A DNA stretch of 64,000 bases from Viscum album (Eukaryota > Streptophyta > Magnoliopsida > Santalales > Viscaceae). The notes beneath the pieces are model-generated. The model made no database searches and had not been told where the DNA came from. It worked only from the letters and a program-made list of their open reading frames with translations. Each line of letters starts with the position of its first letter. Position 1 is the first letter of the stretch. The position numbers and the translations under genes are program-made. Location of the stretch: assembly GCA_963277665.1 (NCBI GenBank), contig OY728119.1, positions 318,700,206 to 318,764,205 of the forward strand. Direction: 5' to 3'. Of this stretch, positions 61,761 to 64,000 are shown in pieces.

Positions 61761-63138
61761 TTTCTTACCTCTAAATGATTATGTAATATTATAAATCCAT
61801 GTATGTACTGGATATATATGAAATATATGATATCTAAATCATGAATACTATTCTGGATATAATGAACCTTTGACCAAATTCACAACATGTAAGTGTAAGA
61901 AGTCTATTTTTGACTTAAGAACCAAATACAGACAAAATTAACATTATTAACTTAAATGAGTAAATGATGTTCATAACATGGTATAAAAGGAATAATGAAC
62001 TTGAAAAAGGTTCATAATCATGTAGAGATTAACTCATGTTTATTATTCAGGAGATTAAAGAACGGTCGGGTCAAGTCGGATACAAGGTATGGGACTTCGT
62101 CTCAATCTCCTTTCATTGAGGCATACTTTGTTTTATACACAACCTTATTTTATACTGTGTATAAACCCCTTTGACTTTTACGTTTATTCAAAAGGAATCT
62201 TTTTTATACGAAGCGTTTACTAAACGACAAAAGGGAATGTTTTTGTCGTACGTATGCGGCGACAACGACTTCTCCACCGTCATGACCGTTATTTGAGTTT
62301 CGGCTTCCTCTACAAGCCATACCTTCTTTTTAAAAGAAAAATAAATACCATGTTTTACTTTTCTTTTATTTTGGTATTGAAAATGTTTTTCATAATATTT
62401 TATATCAATGTGTGGTATTGATATCTTGTGATTGAATGGTGGAAATGTTATGTTTCCATTATGCATGGTTTATGTGATATGTTTATGTTGAGGTTCTTGG
62501 GCATTATTATGAAGACCGGTGGTTCCGTGATAGACTAAGGGTGGGTGAGCCCATTATAGCTCTCCAATGCATTGGGTAACGCGAAGGAGTGAAACGTTAA
62601 GGTTTCTCCGAAGAGATTTTTAGGGAATATACTGTGATGGTTATTCCAAACGTAACCAAGAGGGTTACTCCCTACGTAAGAATGTTATGAATGCCTCAAG
62701 TTACCTTTATGTCTTATGATTTCTATGATTTATTCATGATTTTATGAGGTGTGTTAAAGTGCCTATGTTTTATGGGTAAAGTATGATTTCATTCTTATGT
62801 ATATATGAACTCATGTTTCCTTTCCATGTTTTTTTAACCCATACTGAGTTTTATGCTCATCCCAAGTTTTTGAAATGTTTTTCACAGGTCAAGGGAAAGG
62901 TACATGATAAGATGATAGAGTCAAGGATGTGTCAATAAATAATCCATGTTTTATTTTAAATGTGCTTCCATTGATGGGAATGAATAATACTATCTTTATG
63001 TAACCACTTTGTTTATATGTGAATTGTAATGCATGTTTTATGATCTAATTCTCTAAAACTCTAAACCCGAAAAAATCCTCAATGTGTAATCTTGTAATAA
63101 CTCAAGATTAAGTAAGGTTTAAGGCTGGGGCCTTATAG

Positions 63139-63155
63139 TTGGTATCAAAGGTCGG
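63139..63155 (+). other. Primer-binding site of element C
   Basis: TTGGTATCAAAGGTCGG directly follows the LTR end and keeps the initiator-Met PBS core TGGTATCA. Confidence 0.82.
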
Positions 63156-63275
63156 TTTAGATAACTTTAGGAGTTAGAATTCTATTAAAATATTATCCAA
63201 AAATATTTTATTTTTTGAAATGATATAGCATTTAAAGATTACCATGTTGCTTCATCTAAGACATGTTTGTTCAGA

Positions 63276-63434
63276 ATGGTTTTCCGTAGAGGAAACAGTG
63301 AAGAAGTTCTAGGAAGGCATGCAGAAGGAAATGACCTTCCAAATCAGCATACAGAGATGGTCAGAATCAAAATTGAGCAGTTTACTGTAGTGATGTCTCA
63401 GTTGAATCAGGTGATAAGTGGTGGTTTTCATTGA
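63276..63434 (+). pseudogene. Gag N-terminal fragment of element C
   Basis: An ATG at 63276-63278, 139 nt after the LTR end, opens a frame starting MVFRRGNSEEVLGRHAEGND. It holds a helix-like stretch (RIKIEQFTVVMSQLNQVI) and stops at 63432-63434. This resembles the start of plant Ty3/gypsy Gag. After about 47 codons the sequence jumps without transition into the middle of RT in another frame, so nearly all of gag, protease and the first half of RT has been deleted. The stop is already in RT-derived DNA read out of frame. Confidence 0.65.
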
Positions 63435-64000
63435 TTATATTTTGGTGTTTTCAAAAAGTAAAGAGGATCATGAAAGACATTTAAGGGTTATCTTGCAAAC
63501 CTTAAAAGAAAAGAAACTATATAGAAAATTCAGCAAGTGTGAGTTTTGGTTGCAACAAATTTCTTTCCTTGGTCACATTGTTTCTAAAGATGGCATAACC
63601 GTTGATCCTGTAAAAACAAAAGTTGTGGAAGACTGGCCAAGACCCACAAATGTAACTGAGATTCGTAGCTTCCTTGGTTTGGCAGACTATTACCGAAGGT
63701 TTGTTAGAAATTTTTCACGGTTATCTAGTCCAATGACTAAGCTAACTCGGAAGGGTGTTAAGTTTATCTGGACAAAAGAATGTGATGATTGTTTTCAGGA
63801 ATTAAAAAGAAGATTGGTGAATGCTCCAGTTTTGGCACTACCTTCCAGGAATGGTGATTTTGTTATATACAGTGATGCTTCATTGAAAGGACTTGGTTGC
63901 GTCCTAATGTAGAATGATCAGGTAATTGCTTATGCTTCACGACAGTTGAAAACTCATGAGGTAAATTACCCTACACATGATTTGGAATTAGCTGCTGTTG
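63418..64000 (+). pseudogene. Pol fragment of element C: RT C-terminal half and RNase H start
   Basis: This is a well preserved chromovirus RT-RNase H segment. It begins at the catalytic box [14 protein letters not shown], where the second Asp of FIDD is now Tyr. It continues through [46 protein letters not shown] and [15 protein letters not shown]. RNase H follows with [14 protein letters not shown], a stop at 63910-63912 where Gln is usual, then the same frame goes on with AYASRQLKTHEVNYPTHDLE to the window end. The first RNase H Asp (YSDAS) and the Glu (DLELAA) are present. There is no start codon at its 5' side because of the gag-RT deletion. The element cannot make active RT. Confidence 0.93.

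Larger units (their letters stand above)
59574..63137 (+). repeat. LTR C, 5' LTR of the best preserved element
   Basis: It starts TGTAACATCTC and ends GGGGCCTTATA, followed by a clear PBS. TATAAAAGG is at 60992 and AAAG|GTAATT at 61168, 176 nt on. Three hairpin-region units lie near 61335-61380, 61530-61575 and 61713-61750. A possible 3' splice site, TTTTTCACAG (62879-62888), lies about 250 bp before the LTR end. The end block CCAATGCATTGGGTAACG (62566) is shared with other LTRs. It aligns with LTRs A and B. Confidence 0.85.

Noticed and set aside
1..64000. Search for CRISPR arrays, bacterial operons, tRNA or rRNA genes
   Set aside because: The tandem repeats found are degenerate LTR minisatellites without spacer structure. 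No cloverleaf or rRNA core was seen. TGGTATCA sites are retroelement PBSs, not tRNA genes.

Overview
This window looks like intergenic DNA from a large, retrotransposon-rich plant genome, probably an angiosperm. It is strongly AT-rich. Every recognisable protein segment belongs to an LTR retrotransposon, mostly Ty3/gypsy of the chromovirus (Del/Tekay-like) kind. The primer-binding sites match initiator-Met tRNA (core TGGTATCA). No host gene, rRNA, tRNA or CRISPR array was found. The species cannot be named from this sequence. All assignments come from reading motifs by eye, so LTR ends are good to a few bases where a TG, PBS, PPT or target-site duplication (TSD) marks them and to tens of bases elsewhere.

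Layout. 1-1330: 3' end of the pol gene of element A (+), then its 3' LTR (1331-4859). A sits in the U3 of an older 5' LTR, G (4860-7853), followed by a PBS and a short gag start. The gag of G is split by H (minus strand, 8597-18585), which has two LTRs of about 4.2 kb around only 1.5 kb of internal DNA. G resumes at 18586 with a decayed zinc knuckle and a polypurine tract, then a probable LTR, K (19252 to about 20879). K is cut by a large + strand element, D, which starts near 20880. The 5' LTR of D is split by F (23396-34857, possible TSD TTCAT). Gag, protease, RT, RNase H and integrase remnants of D follow (about 36050-39375). E (minus strand, 39376-49435) lies inside the integrase of D. The integrase of D resumes at 49441 and leads to its 3' LTR (about 50340-52769). 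LTR B (52770-57621) breaks that LTR and is followed by a gag remnant (zinc knuckle at 58417). LTR C (59574-63137) comes next. C begins the best preserved element, whose gag start is fused by a deletion to RT-RNase H and runs off the window at 64000.

How the parts relate. This is a nested stack. G/K is oldest; D entered K; F, E and B entered D; H and A entered G. The + strand LTRs share one plan: a diverged U3 (often with a private minisatellite), a TATA box, a potential 5' splice site 176-180 nt downstream, then one to three hairpin-forming units spaced about 180-190 bp, then U5 and a Met PBS. H has the same plan on the other strand, with its own hairpins and a donor 123 nt from TATA. The conserved splice-donor plus hairpin leader is the most unusual signal here.
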